From Flavobacterium sp. H122 (GTDB lineage: Bacteria > Bacteroidota > Bacteroidia > Flavobacteriales > Flavobacteriaceae), in assembly GCF_004959765.1 (NCBI RefSeq), contig NZ_SJZD01000011.1:13816-77815 (forward strand): DNA of 64,000 bases. Direction: 5' to 3'. The notes beneath the pieces are model-generated. The model worked only from the letters and a program-made list of their open reading frames with translations. It did not search any database and was not told the DNA's origin. Of this stretch, positions 55,477-63,574 are shown in pieces; the stretch's first letter is position 1, and every line of letters starts with the position of its first letter. A program made the translations under genes and the position numbers.

Positions 55477-55559
55477 AAACGGAAAATTTACACCAGATTC
55501 TTATTTGCTCATACCTCCATACCCGTCACTATCTTTATAAGAGGTGTAAATTTCCGTTT
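55477..55559. repeat. Large inverted repeat between SCO and norQ genes
   Basis: AAACGGAAAATTTACACC (55477-55494) is complementary to GGTGTAAATTTCCGTTT (55543-55559), with one bulge and a 48 nt loop, followed by T-rich sequence. It may be a terminator or attenuator that lowers expression of norQ downstream. Confidence 0.6.
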
Positions 55560-55573
55560 TATTCTTAAAAATT

Positions 55574-56353
55574 ATGACAACTACAATTCCATATTATTTT
55601 GCGGTAGGAAAAGAAGAAGATGTTTTTTCACAGGCTTACCAAAATAAAATTCCGTTACTGCTCAAAGGGCCTACCGGAACCGGTAAATCCAGATTTATAG
55701 AATTTATGGTGGTGAAACTTGAAAAAAAATTAATCACCATCAGCTGCCATGAAGAAACTTCATCGACTGATTTAATTGGCAGATATATCATAAAAGGAGC
55801 CGAAACGGTTTGGACTGATGGTCCTTTAACCATGGCTGTCAAGGAAGGTTCAATCATTTATTTGGATGAAATTGCCGAAGCCAGGCCCGACGTTATCGTA
55901 GCCATACACTCCTTAACCGATCACAGACGTCAATTATACATTGATAAATTAGGAATAACCATCACAGCACATCCTGATTTTATGTTGGTGGCCTCTTTTA
56001 ATCCGGGTTATCAAAAAGGTTTTAAAGAACTTAAACCATCCACTAAACAGCGTTTTACAGCTATTACTTTTGAACATCCTAAATCGAATCAGGAAATCGA
56101 AATTCTGATTCAGGAAACCGGATGCGAACCGGACACTGCCAAAAAATTGACGGCCATTGGAAATAAAATAAGAAACCTGACCGAATTAGGACTGACAGAA
56201 ACAGTTTCAACAAGATTGCTGGTCAATGCCGCTAAGCTGATTAAAAGTGGATTGCCTAAAAGATTATCCACTCATACAGCCATTATAGAACCATTGACCG
56301 ATGATTTGCAAACCACCCAGGCTCTGAAAGATTTATGTGATTTAATGATTTGA
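55574..56353 (+). CDS. norQ: AAA+ MoxR-type ATPase for nitric oxide reductase activation
   Basis: 259 residues, CbbQ/NirQ/NorQ type. Walker A is GPTGTGKS (32-39) and Walker B is IIYLDEIAEA with Asp98 and Glu99. The family helps insert the FeB centre into NorB together with NorD. A C-terminal CbbQ_C region follows. It is directly followed by norD with a small overlap near 56350, and preceded by the inverted repeat. Confidence 0.93.
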   Translation: MTTTIPYYFAVGKEEDVFSQAYQNKIPLLLKGPTGTGKSRFIEFMVVKLEKKLITISCHEETSSTDLIGRYIIKGAETVWTDGPLTMAVKEGSIIYLDEIAEARPDVIVAIHSLTDHRRQLYIDKLGITITAHPDFMLVASFNPGYQKGFKELKPSTKQRFTAITFEHPKSNQEIEILIQETGCEPDTAKKLTAIGNKIRNLTELGLTETVSTRLLVNAAKLIKSGLPKRLSTHTAIIEPLTDDLQTTQALKDLCDLMI

Positions 56354-56355
56354 TT

Positions 56356-58096
56356 ATGGACTTAGACGAGATACTTTTTAGTTCGGTAGCTAAATACTTT
56401 AAGAACAGAAACAAGCACAAAGTGCTCTCTGATAAAAATGCTGTTTTCTTAAAGGATATAAAATCTCGCATTACTCTTTTAGCAAGAGCCATTACCGGCG
56501 AACCTATCGAAATATTCCCTGCAGAAAGGGAAGGAGGTTATAAAAACAACAATTTCTTTTTGTCTGTTCATTTTAATGGATTTGAATCGGGTGATGAAAA
56601 TTTTGATTTTTATAAGTTCCGGATTCTTTTTTTAAGTATTCAAAAAGAATTAGATATAAACCAACAGGAAAATGTTTTTTTTTTCGGAAGAAGAAAAACA
56701 GCAAGTTTTGCAGCTTCTTTTTGAAAAATATCCCAGTACCGAAGATATTTATTATCGGTTGGTCAGTCATTTTTCTAAAAATACAAATCCCAAAAAAGAG
56801 CCGGATTTTTCCATGATATATGGAAAACCAATGAAAAATGAACAAAAAACAGCTGGTAATAATATTTTGGAAAACTTTTCGGATTCGGTAAAAACTTCCA
56901 ATACAGAACAGCCTCAGACCCTTTTAAAGGCAAAAGCGGTTGAGGAAATAAAAACACTCGAAATTGATAAAAAACAGCAGGAAGACTATGTGTTGCTGCA
57001 TCAATTTGAAAAAGTAGAGACAGCTGAAGAATTCAGTGGTACCTGGAGGGATTTCGATGGTTCTGATGAGTTGGAAGACCATGAAAATGCCATCGAGGAT
57101 TTGAGCATGAAGTTTACAGTCAGGGTAGATGATACGGCGCATTCGGTATATCAAGCCGATTTTATCGAAAATACTTCGGTTTCAGAAAGTGCCGAAGTTG
57201 ATACAACCGGTTATCATATCGCTTATGACGAATGGGATTTTTCAAAAAGAACCTACAAAGAAAAGTTTTGTAAAGTATATCCGAAGACTTTGCTCAAAAA
57301 AGATACTTCGTATTATGAAAATACCATCAAAAAAAATGCGGCTACTTTAAATGGACTGCGCAAAATACTCACCCATTTAAATAATAAAATGCAGCAGCAA
57401 AAACGTCAGCCGCAAGGAAACGAATTTGATATCGACGCACTCACCGATTTGTATGTCGACATCCATTCTAAAAAAAATCCTTCGGACAAAGTATATCTTT
57501 CCAACCGGAAGAAAGACAAGGATGTCTCTATTTTATTGCTTCTGGATGTCAGTTTGTCCAGTGACAGTTATGCGGCAGGCAACAGAGTCATTGACGTCGA
57601 AAAAGAAGTTTCCATATTGTTTGGAGAAATTTTAAATGAGTTCAATATTGATTTTTCAATCGATAGTTTTTATTCAAAAACACGCAACTTTTCCAGTTAT
57701 GTAACAATCAAGGAATTTGATGAAAACTGGGATAGTGCCAAGTATAAAGTCGGTGCGATAGAACCTTCCGGATATACACGCATAGGCGCCGCACTGCGTC
57801 ATGCCGGTGCAAGACTGGAACAGCGGGATTCTAAAAACAAATGGATTATCCTTATTTCTGATGGTAAACCTAACGATTATGATAAATACGAAGGCAGATA
57901 CGGTATAAACGACACCCGTCAGGCTTTAAGGGAGTTGAATCAAAAAAACATCAATTCGTATGCCTTGGCAATTGAAGCGCAGGCCAAATACTATTTACCG
58001 CAGATGTTTGGTCAGAATCATTACCAAATATTGACAAATCCGGTAGAATTACTAACGGCATTGGTTAAATTATATGATAAAATCAAAAAACAATAA
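56356..58096 (+). pseudogene. norD: NorD-like VWA protein, frameshifted in a T-run
   Basis: Two overlapping frames make one NorD. The first runs 56356-56724 and ends after NVFFFGRRKT. The second starts in the ten-T run at 56675-56684 and continues FFFSEEEKQQVLQLLFEKYP to 58096. With nine T the gene would be one ORF of about 579 residues. The C-terminal von Willebrand A domain has the MIDAS motif LLDVSLSS followed by GYTRIGAALRHAG and DGKPNDYDKYEGRYGI. NorD works with NorQ to activate NorBC. Slippage on the T-run or a sequence error could explain the break. Confidence 0.88.
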
Positions 58097-58125
58097 TACT
58101 GTACTAAATAAAATCATCAGAAATC

Positions 58126-58806
58126 ATGAAGACCTATTTGTTTAAACTATTATTTTTTAAAGGATTGTTTGCTAAAGGGTTTGTAATTAAAATCCTGGCT
58201 TTAAAAACCGCTTTCCTTGTTTTGGGCTGTTATTCCAAAAAGCAACACGTAAAAATGGATTCTCCTGAAGCTGTAAAAAAGGAACTTATGGCAGGTAACG
58301 AAAGATTTCTGTCCGGTAATTTTATAAATACGGATTATAAAAACGATATTCTTCATAATAAATCGGCACAACATCCTTACGCATTGGTATTGGGTTGTAT
58401 GGATTCGAGAGTGCCTCCCGAAATTATTTTTGATCAGGGTCTGGGGAAAATTTTCGTAGAGAGAGTGGCAGGTAATTTAGAAGATGACAATATAATAGGC
58501 AGTATTGAATATGCAGTGAAATTCAAAAAAATCAAACTGATTGTTGTCTTGGGGCATACTAACTGCGGTGCTATACAAGGTACATTGGACAAAGTCGAGC
58601 TAGGCAATTTAACCCAGCTTACAGGGCAGATCAAGGAATCATTTACAAATAATGAAGCCCAGCATCATGTTGCTTTAAATATCAATAAAACCATTAAAGA
58701 CATTTTGGATAAAAGTCCTGAAATCAGGAAACAGGCTTATGATGATCAAATAGATTTAGTAGGTGCTTTTTATGAAGTTGAAACGGGGCTGGTAAAATTT
58801 TTATAA
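58126..58806 (+). CDS. Exported beta-class carbonic anhydrase
   Basis: 226 residues. The zinc site is Cys91, Asp93 and Arg95 in CMDSR, with His144 and Cys147 in GHTNC. The N-terminus has a hydrophobic stretch ending VLGC (Cys35), so it is probably a lipoprotein in the periplasm. It interconverts CO2 and bicarbonate. It is 30 bp after norD and 4 bp before norE, firmly inside the nor cluster; its contribution there is unknown, perhaps local pH control. Exported beta forms are less usual than alpha forms. Confidence 0.93.
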   Translation: MKTYLFKLLFFKGLFAKGFVIKILALKTAFLVLGCYSKKQHVKMDSPEAVKKELMAGNERFLSGNFINTDYKNDILHNKSAQHPYALVLGCMDSRVPPEIIFDQGLGKIFVERVAGNLEDDNIIGSIEYAVKFKKIKLIVVLGHTNCGAIQGTLDKVELGNLTQLTGQIKESFTNNEAQHHVALNINKTIKDILDKSPEIRKQAYDDQIDLVGAFYEVETGLVKFL

Positions 58807-58809
58807 ATC

Positions 58810-59388
58810 ATGAAAACACAGGAAATAGATTATAAAAGCATATACTATCCGCCGGGAGGAATCCTGATGTGGATTATCATTTTTATTGAAGTCATTACTT
58901 TTTGTATGGCACTTTTTGCCGCATTGATTGATGCTAAAGCCACCCCGGAGTTATACCACAGCTCTAGTTTAAAATTAGATTTGACTTTGGGAACCTTAAA
59001 TACGTTTATTTTACTGATTAGCGGCTATTTTGTGGCTCAGGGACTGCATTTTTTTAAAAAAGAATCCTATTCATCAGCTGGCAGGCAGTTTAATCTGGGG
59101 GTTTTCCTCGGAATCCTTTTCATAGTTGTAAAATCGATTGAATATTATAATAAATTGAGTTCCGGATATGGCTTAGGAACCAATAATTTCTTCTCTTTTT
59201 ATTGGCTCTTGACAGGTTTTCATTTAATCCATGTAATTATCGGCATCCTGATTATACTGCTGCTGAAAAAGAATCTATCGGCTAAAAAAATAGAAGATGT
59301 AGAGGCGGGAACCACTTTTTGGCACATGTGTGATTTAATATGGCTGTTGCTTTTTCCTATTTTATATTTATACTTCAGAATCGTATGA
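58810..59388 (+). CDS. norE: Cytochrome c oxidase subunit III-like protein (NorE)
   Basis: 192 residues with five membrane helices. Family features are YPPGGILMWIIIFIEVITF and the late YWLLTGFHLIHVIIG with HMCDLIWLLLFPILYLYF. NorE is an accessory membrane protein that aids NO reductase activity. It overlaps norF by 4 bp (ATGA at 59385). Identity is well supported by context and fold. Confidence 0.9.
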   Translation: MKTQEIDYKSIYYPPGGILMWIIIFIEVITFCMALFAALIDAKATPELYHSSSLKLDLTLGTLNTFILLISGYFVAQGLHFFKKESYSSAGRQFNLGVFLGILFIVVKSIEYYNKLSSGYGLGTNNFFSFYWLLTGFHLIHVIIGILIILLLKKNLSAKKIEDVEAGTTFWHMCDLIWLLLFPILYLYFRIV

Positions 59389-59627
59389 ACAAGTCATTAA
59401 TTAATATTATTGTCATTTTAATTCTGGTCTCAATAATGGCCTTTTTAATAAGTCTCTTATCGATCAGTGCAACCAGTAAAATTTTACTCATTTTAAGCAT
59501 TTTTGGAATCAAATTTTTGTTGGTGGCCTTCCATTTCATGGAGCTGAAAAATGCCAATGCCTTTTGGAAATCCAATATTATAGTTGTGGTTGTTATATTT
59601 TTTATTTCGGGTTTATTTTTAAAATAA
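59385..59627 (+). CDS. norF: Small membrane protein, NorF/cytochrome oxidase subunit IV-like
   Basis: 80 residues with three hydrophobic helices. HFMELKNANAFWKSN is typical of prokaryotic cytochrome c oxidase subunit IV and NorF. I chose the ATG at 59385, overlapping the norE stop, over an in-frame start at 59340 inside norE. It probably stabilises the NO reductase or its assembly. Identity rests on size, helices and neighbour norE. Confidence 0.82.
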   Translation: MNKSLINIIVILILVSIMAFLISLLSISATSKILLILSIFGIKFLLVAFHFMELKNANAFWKSNIIVVVVIFFISGLFLK

Positions 59628-59633
59628 GCAGAA

Positions 59634-59649
59634 TGTGATTTTAATCATA
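59634..59649 (+). promoter_or_regulatory. Fnr-type box before the unknown 599-residue gene
   Basis: TGTGAT-TTTA-ATCATA, with outer arms CAGAAT/ATTCTG extending the symmetry. CAATTTG begins 22 bp later (59672-59678). This suggests the unknown gene has its own start site inside the cluster. Confidence 0.7.
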
Positions 59650-59710
59650 TTCTGTTTGAAAGTTATTTGGTCAATTTGTTACGTCCAAACAATGAACTAA
59701 TTAAAATACG

Positions 59711-61510
59711 ATGCATACATTTCATATTCCCGTAATGGGATTAGCTTTTACCATTGACAGCCCTATCAGGGTTGCCCACTATGGTATAGATTCTGTCATT
59801 TCCATTATGGATGATGATTTAATTGAAAAGATGACGGCTTACTATGCTGCGAAATTCAAACAGCCTTATGAAGAAATTACTCAGAAAATAGAAGACTTCA
59901 GAGCCAGACGAATCACCGGTTATTTAAATTTAGCCGATAAAATAGTTACTCAAAAATTTGAAAATTTCAAACAGGAACTCCTTCAAAAAAGAGCTTCATT
60001 GGAATCATTTATTGCAATGCTTCCCAATGGTTCCCAATTGAAAAATAATTTGGAGCAACTCATTACATCCGGTAAGACCAATATTAACGAAGTAAAAAGC
60101 GTTTTGGAACAATTTTTTAAACCGGGCAGTATTGATGTAAATATTATGACCAAAGTCGATAAAGACAATTTTGATAATCAGGAACAATTGCCAATCTTCT
60201 ATAATGACGCACATGCCGCCTTGAGAGGTTTTGCAAACAGTACTGTAAATTCTTCAGTGGTTTTTTCGGCGGGTATGAATCCCAGATTATACAGCTACCT
60301 GGAATCTTTTGATGGATTTTATCCTGCTCCTGACGGTCAATTCCATAAAAAAATCATTTTAAAAGTAAGTGATTTTCGTTCGGCAATAATTCAGGGCAAT
60401 TTTTTAGCCAAAAAAGGACTTTGGGTTTCAGAATACAGAATTGAATCGGGTTTAAACTGTGGCGGTCATGCTTTTGCTACCGAAGGTTTGTTGCTGGGTC
60501 CTATACTGGAGGAGTTCAAGGCCAAAAAAAACGAACTGGTTGATTCGGCTTTTTCATTATTCACACAAGCGTTGACTTCCAAAAATAAATTTGTGCCTGA
60601 AAAACCTCCTTTGCTGAAAATAACTGTACAGGGTGGTGTTGGGACAGCCGAAGAACATCAGTTTTTACTGGATCATTATCAGGTTGACAGTGTAGGGTGG
60701 GGGTCTCCTTTTCTATTAGTCCCTGAAGCAACTTCTGTAGATGCGGAAACTAGAAAATTATTAGCTGACTGTAAGGAAAGCGACCTTTATCTGAGTAATA
60801 TTTCACCATTGGGAGTACCCTTCAATACTGTCAAAGGCATGACCAATGATATTTTTAAAAATGCACGGATTGCCGCAGGTAAAGCAGGAAGCTCCTGTCC
60901 TAAAAAATATCTGGCGTTAAGCAAGGAATACGATAAAGAAGGAAGTTGTACCGCCTCTAAAAAATATCAGGATAAAAAAATAACCGAATTGCAAAACAGG
61001 AAGCATGAACTTCCGGAATCGGTTTTTGCAAAAGAAATGAAAGCCATAACCGAAAAAGCCTGTCTGTGTGTAGGCTTAGCCAATCCGAGCCATTTAGAAT
61101 TAAATTTCCCTGTTAAAGGACAGGCACAAGGAGTTGTGGTATGTCCCGGTCCCAATATGGCCTATTTTTCAAAAGAAGTTTCTTTAAAAGAAATGGTTCA
61201 GCACATATACGGCAGCAAAAGCATTGAGATACACGGGGACCGCCCCAATTTTTTTATCAAAGAACTGCAACTGTATATCGATTATTTGAAAAATCAAATA
61301 GAAGAAGTACTTGAGGTACAGCCTGCTCAAATAAAAAAATGGGAAACCTTTAAAAACAATTTATCTCATGGAATCGATTATTATAAAAACCTGTTTGAGC
61401 AGTATTACTGGGTAAACAAGGAGAAAGTAATCCATGATTTGGAAAATCTCAAAATACAATTATTCAAGATCGAATTAAACCTATATGCATATGGAGAAAC
61501 ATCAGTATAA
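59711..61510 (+). CDS. Unrecognised 599-residue cysteine-rich protein in the denitrification cluster
   Basis: 599 residues that I cannot assign. The N-terminus (IPVMGLAFTIDSPIRVAHYGIDSVISIMDD) and the middle (KITVQGGVGTAEEHQFLLDHYQ, then SVGWGSPFLLVPEATSVD) look like strands and phosphate-gripping loops of an FMN-type TIM barrel such as nitronate monooxygenases. ESGLNCGGHAFATEG and a group of cysteines (GSSCPKKY, EGSCTASKK, KACLCVG, VVVCPGP) might bind metal or a cluster. The C-terminal about 90 residues are helical, probably coiled coil. No signal peptide. It has its own Fnr-type promoter and overlaps the OsmC start by 26 bp. Function unknown. Confidence 0.9.
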   Translation: MHTFHIPVMGLAFTIDSPIRVAHYGIDSVISIMDDDLIEKMTAYYAAKFKQPYEEITQKIEDFRARRITGYLNLADKIVTQKFENFKQELLQKRASLESFIAMLPNGSQLKNNLEQLITSGKTNINEVKSVLEQFFKPGSIDVNIMTKVDKDNFDNQEQLPIFYNDAHAALRGFANSTVNSSVVFSAGMNPRLYSYLESFDGFYPAPDGQFHKKIILKVSDFRSAIIQGNFLAKKGLWVSEYRIESGLNCGGHAFATEGLLLGPILEEFKAKKNELVDSAFSLFTQALTSKNKFVPEKPPLLKITVQGGVGTAEEHQFLLDHYQVDSVGWGSPFLLVPEATSVDAETRKLLADCKESDLYLSNISPLGVPFNTVKGMTNDIFKNARIAAGKAGSSCPKKYLALSKEYDKEGSCTASKKYQDKKITELQNRKHELPESVFAKEMKAITEKACLCVGLANPSHLELNFPVKGQAQGVVVCPGPNMAYFSKEVSLKEMVQHIYGSKSIEIHGDRPNFFIKELQLYIDYLKNQIEEVLEVQPAQIKKWETFKNNLSHGIDYYKNLFEQYYWVNKEKVIHDLENLKIQLFKIELNLYAYGETSV

Positions 61511-61928
61511 TTTAGATTTAGAGTGGACGGGAGACAGAAAAGGAACGCTTTCCTCACCCGATTTTCAATTAAAGGTTGAAGTGGCCACTCCACCGGAATT
61601 TGACAAAGGAATGGCTGGATTCTGGTCGCCGGAGCATTTGTTTACGGCAGCCGTGCAAAGTTGTTTCATGACTACTTTTTTGGCTATCGCCGAATATTCA
61701 AAACTGGAATTCAAAAAAATCAACTGTGCGGCGACCGGGATACTTGAAAAAGTGGACGGCAGATTTTTAATGACTGAAATTGTTTTGAAACCTGTTATCG
61801 TGATTTCAAATGAAGAAGAGAAAAGTAAAACCGAAAGAATTATCTCCAAATCAGAAACAGCCTGCCTGATTTCCAATTCCATCACGTCTAAAGTGATATT
61901 GCAACCCGAAATTATTATTTCAAAATAA
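61485..61928 (+). CDS. OsmC family protein
   Basis: 147 residues. OsmC/Ohr proteins are peroxiredoxin-like and reduce organic hydroperoxides with two cysteines, here in AAVQSCFMTTFLAIAEYS and SETACLISNSI. An alternative ATG at 61491 removes two residues. The start overlaps the end of the unknown gene, indicating translational coupling. It probably protects against peroxide or nitrosative by-products. Confidence 0.9.
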   Translation: MHMEKHQYNLDLEWTGDRKGTLSSPDFQLKVEVATPPEFDKGMAGFWSPEHLFTAAVQSCFMTTFLAIAEYSKLEFKKINCAATGILEKVDGRFLMTEIVLKPVIVISNEEEKSKTERIISKSETACLISNSITSKVILQPEIIISK

Positions 61929-61938
61929 CGGTCTTAAA

Positions 61939-62901
61939 ATGAATACAGACACGAAAAGCAGTCCTGTGGTTGAAGGACATCCGGTTTATACGTATTTTCA
62001 AGAAGTTGATTTGATAGTTTCGTTATTAAAGGAATTAAGTGCAACCCATCCGCAGGAGGAAACGCAAAAATGGTTCAATATTTTTAACGAACTATCAACG
62101 ATTGAAAAACGTTTTCTTCGAAAAGAAAACCAGCTTTTTCCTTATCTGGAAAAAAAAGGCTGGAACGGTCCTTCAAAAGGGATGTGGTCATTTCATGATA
62201 CAATGCGCGAACAAATGCGTTTGTTGAGAAAGCATTATTCAGATAATAATTATGAACGCTTAAAGGCCGATACGCCTTATTTAATCGATAATATTTACAG
62301 ATTAATTGAAGTGGAGGAAACTGTTTTGTTTCCCAATGCTTTACAGCTTTTGGAAGATAAGGATTGGATTGAAATGAGTAATGGAGAGGAAGAAATTGGC
62401 TGGATGCTTAAAAACCCGCCCATCCCTTATATTACAAATGAAACAGACGCCAATGATTTTGAAGCAAAAGAAGAAAGTCTGTTTGCCAATGAAGGTTTTA
62501 AATTGAACGAAGGGTATATGACTCTTGAGCAGTTAAATCTGCTTTTTAAAACCATACCGCTCGATTTGACTTATGTGGACGAAAATGATAGAGTTATTTT
62601 TTACAATCGGGGAGAGGAGCGTGTGTTTCCCAGAAGTGCAGGTATTATAGGAAGAGAAGTTAAATTTTGTCATCCACCTAAAAGTGTGGGGACTGTATTG
62701 GAAATTCTGGATAAATTCAGAAAAGGCGAGCAAAACGAAGCTTCATTTTGGATAAACTATAAAGGACAGTTAATCTACATCCGTTACTTTGCCGTAAGGG
62801 ATGAAAAATTAAACTATAAAGGAGTGATTGAAATGTCTCAGGATATTACTGATATCAAAGCAATTTCAGGTGAAAGAAGGTTGCTGGATTGGTCTAATTA
62901 A
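61939..62901 (+). CDS. Hemerythrin-like domain protein with PAS (DUF438 type)
   Basis: 320 residues. The N-terminal half has hemerythrin-type helices with EGHPVYTYF, RKENQLFPYLEKKGW, WSFHDTMREQMRLL and EVEETVLFPNALQLL, giving candidate di-iron ligands. The C-terminal half (about 190-320) is a PAS domain: LNLLFKTIPLDLTYVDENDRVIFYN, GREVKFCHPPKSV, GVIEMSQDITDIK. It resembles DUF438/PAS_10 proteins. An O2 or NO sensing role is inferred. It follows OsmC by 10 bp. Confidence 0.88.
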   Translation: MNTDTKSSPVVEGHPVYTYFQEVDLIVSLLKELSATHPQEETQKWFNIFNELSTIEKRFLRKENQLFPYLEKKGWNGPSKGMWSFHDTMREQMRLLRKHYSDNNYERLKADTPYLIDNIYRLIEVEETVLFPNALQLLEDKDWIEMSNGEEEIGWMLKNPPIPYITNETDANDFEAKEESLFANEGFKLNEGYMTLEQLNLLFKTIPLDLTYVDENDRVIFYNRGEERVFPRSAGIIGREVKFCHPPKSVGTVLEILDKFRKGEQNEASFWINYKGQLIYIRYFAVRDEKLNYKGVIEMSQDITDIKAISGERRLLDWSN

Positions 62902-62911
62902 ATTTTTGATT

Positions 62912-62927
62912 TGTGATTTTGGTCATA
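62912..62927 (+). promoter_or_regulatory. Fnr-type box before the cytochrome c gene
   Basis: TGTGAT-TTTG-GTCATA. AAATTTG begins 22 bp later (62950-62956), the same layout as at norC. Confidence 0.65.
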
Positions 62928-62982
62928 AAACTGTTACTATGTAAATCCGAAATTTGAATAAAATTGAAATCTTTATAAAAAC

Positions 62983-63486
62983 ATGAAAAAAGTATGTTTA
63001 CTTGCTTTAACAATTAGTTTAGCAATAGCTTGCGGGAAAAAAGAAAGTGGCAATGAGGACTTTTCAAAAGCAGCAGCAGAGCCTGTCGTATCAGAAGGAG
63101 AACCTGTTGCAGAGGGTGATGCGGCAGCCTCAGGAAACTATGATGCAACCAAAGGAGAGGGAAGTTATGACAAAGTGGATTTAGGAGCTTCCTTAGACCC
63201 GAAAATGGCTTCAGAAGGTGAAAAAGTTTATGGACTTAAATGCAATTCCTGCCACAAACTGACTGATGAAAAATTGGTTGGACCAGGTTGGAAAGGTGTC
63301 ACTGAAAGAAGAACTCCGGAATGGATTATGAATTTCATCACAAATCCTGATCCTATGATTGACAAGGATCCTGAATTGAAAAAACAATTGGAAATTTGTA
63401 TGGTTCGTATGCCCAATCAAAATCTTGCTGAAAGTGATGCCCGAAACCTTTTGGAATACATGCGTAAAAATGATGGTGTTAAATAA
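62983..63486 (+). CDS. Cytochrome c lipoprotein
   Basis: 167 residues. Lipobox (IAC, Cys17) at the N-terminus, then an acidic Ala/Glu-rich linker, then a class I cytochrome c with CNSCH in KCNSCHKLTDEKLVGPGWKGV. A Met in MVRMPNQNLAESDARNLLEYM is a likely axial ligand. It probably carries electrons to NirK or NorC. Its own Fnr-type promoter puts it in the local regulon. A bidirectional terminator follows. Confidence 0.93.
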   Translation: MKKVCLLALTISLAIACGKKESGNEDFSKAAAEPVVSEGEPVAEGDAAASGNYDATKGEGSYDKVDLGASLDPKMASEGEKVYGLKCNSCHKLTDEKLVGPGWKGVTERRTPEWIMNFITNPDPMIDKDPELKKQLEICMVRMPNQNLAESDARNLLEYMRKNDGVK

Positions 63487-63529
63487 TTAACGAATTTCTT
63501 TTCATATTACTTTTTAGAATTAATTATTG

Positions 63530-63557
63530 AATAAAGCGGGACTTGTCCCTCTTTATT
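63530..63557. terminator. Bidirectional terminator between cytochrome c and crp/fnr genes
   Basis: AATAAAG-C-GGGAC pairs with GTCCC-T-CTTTATT around a TT loop (63530-63557), between convergent genes. Confidence 0.85.
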
Positions 63558-63574
63558 TTTTAAAAACACATTAA

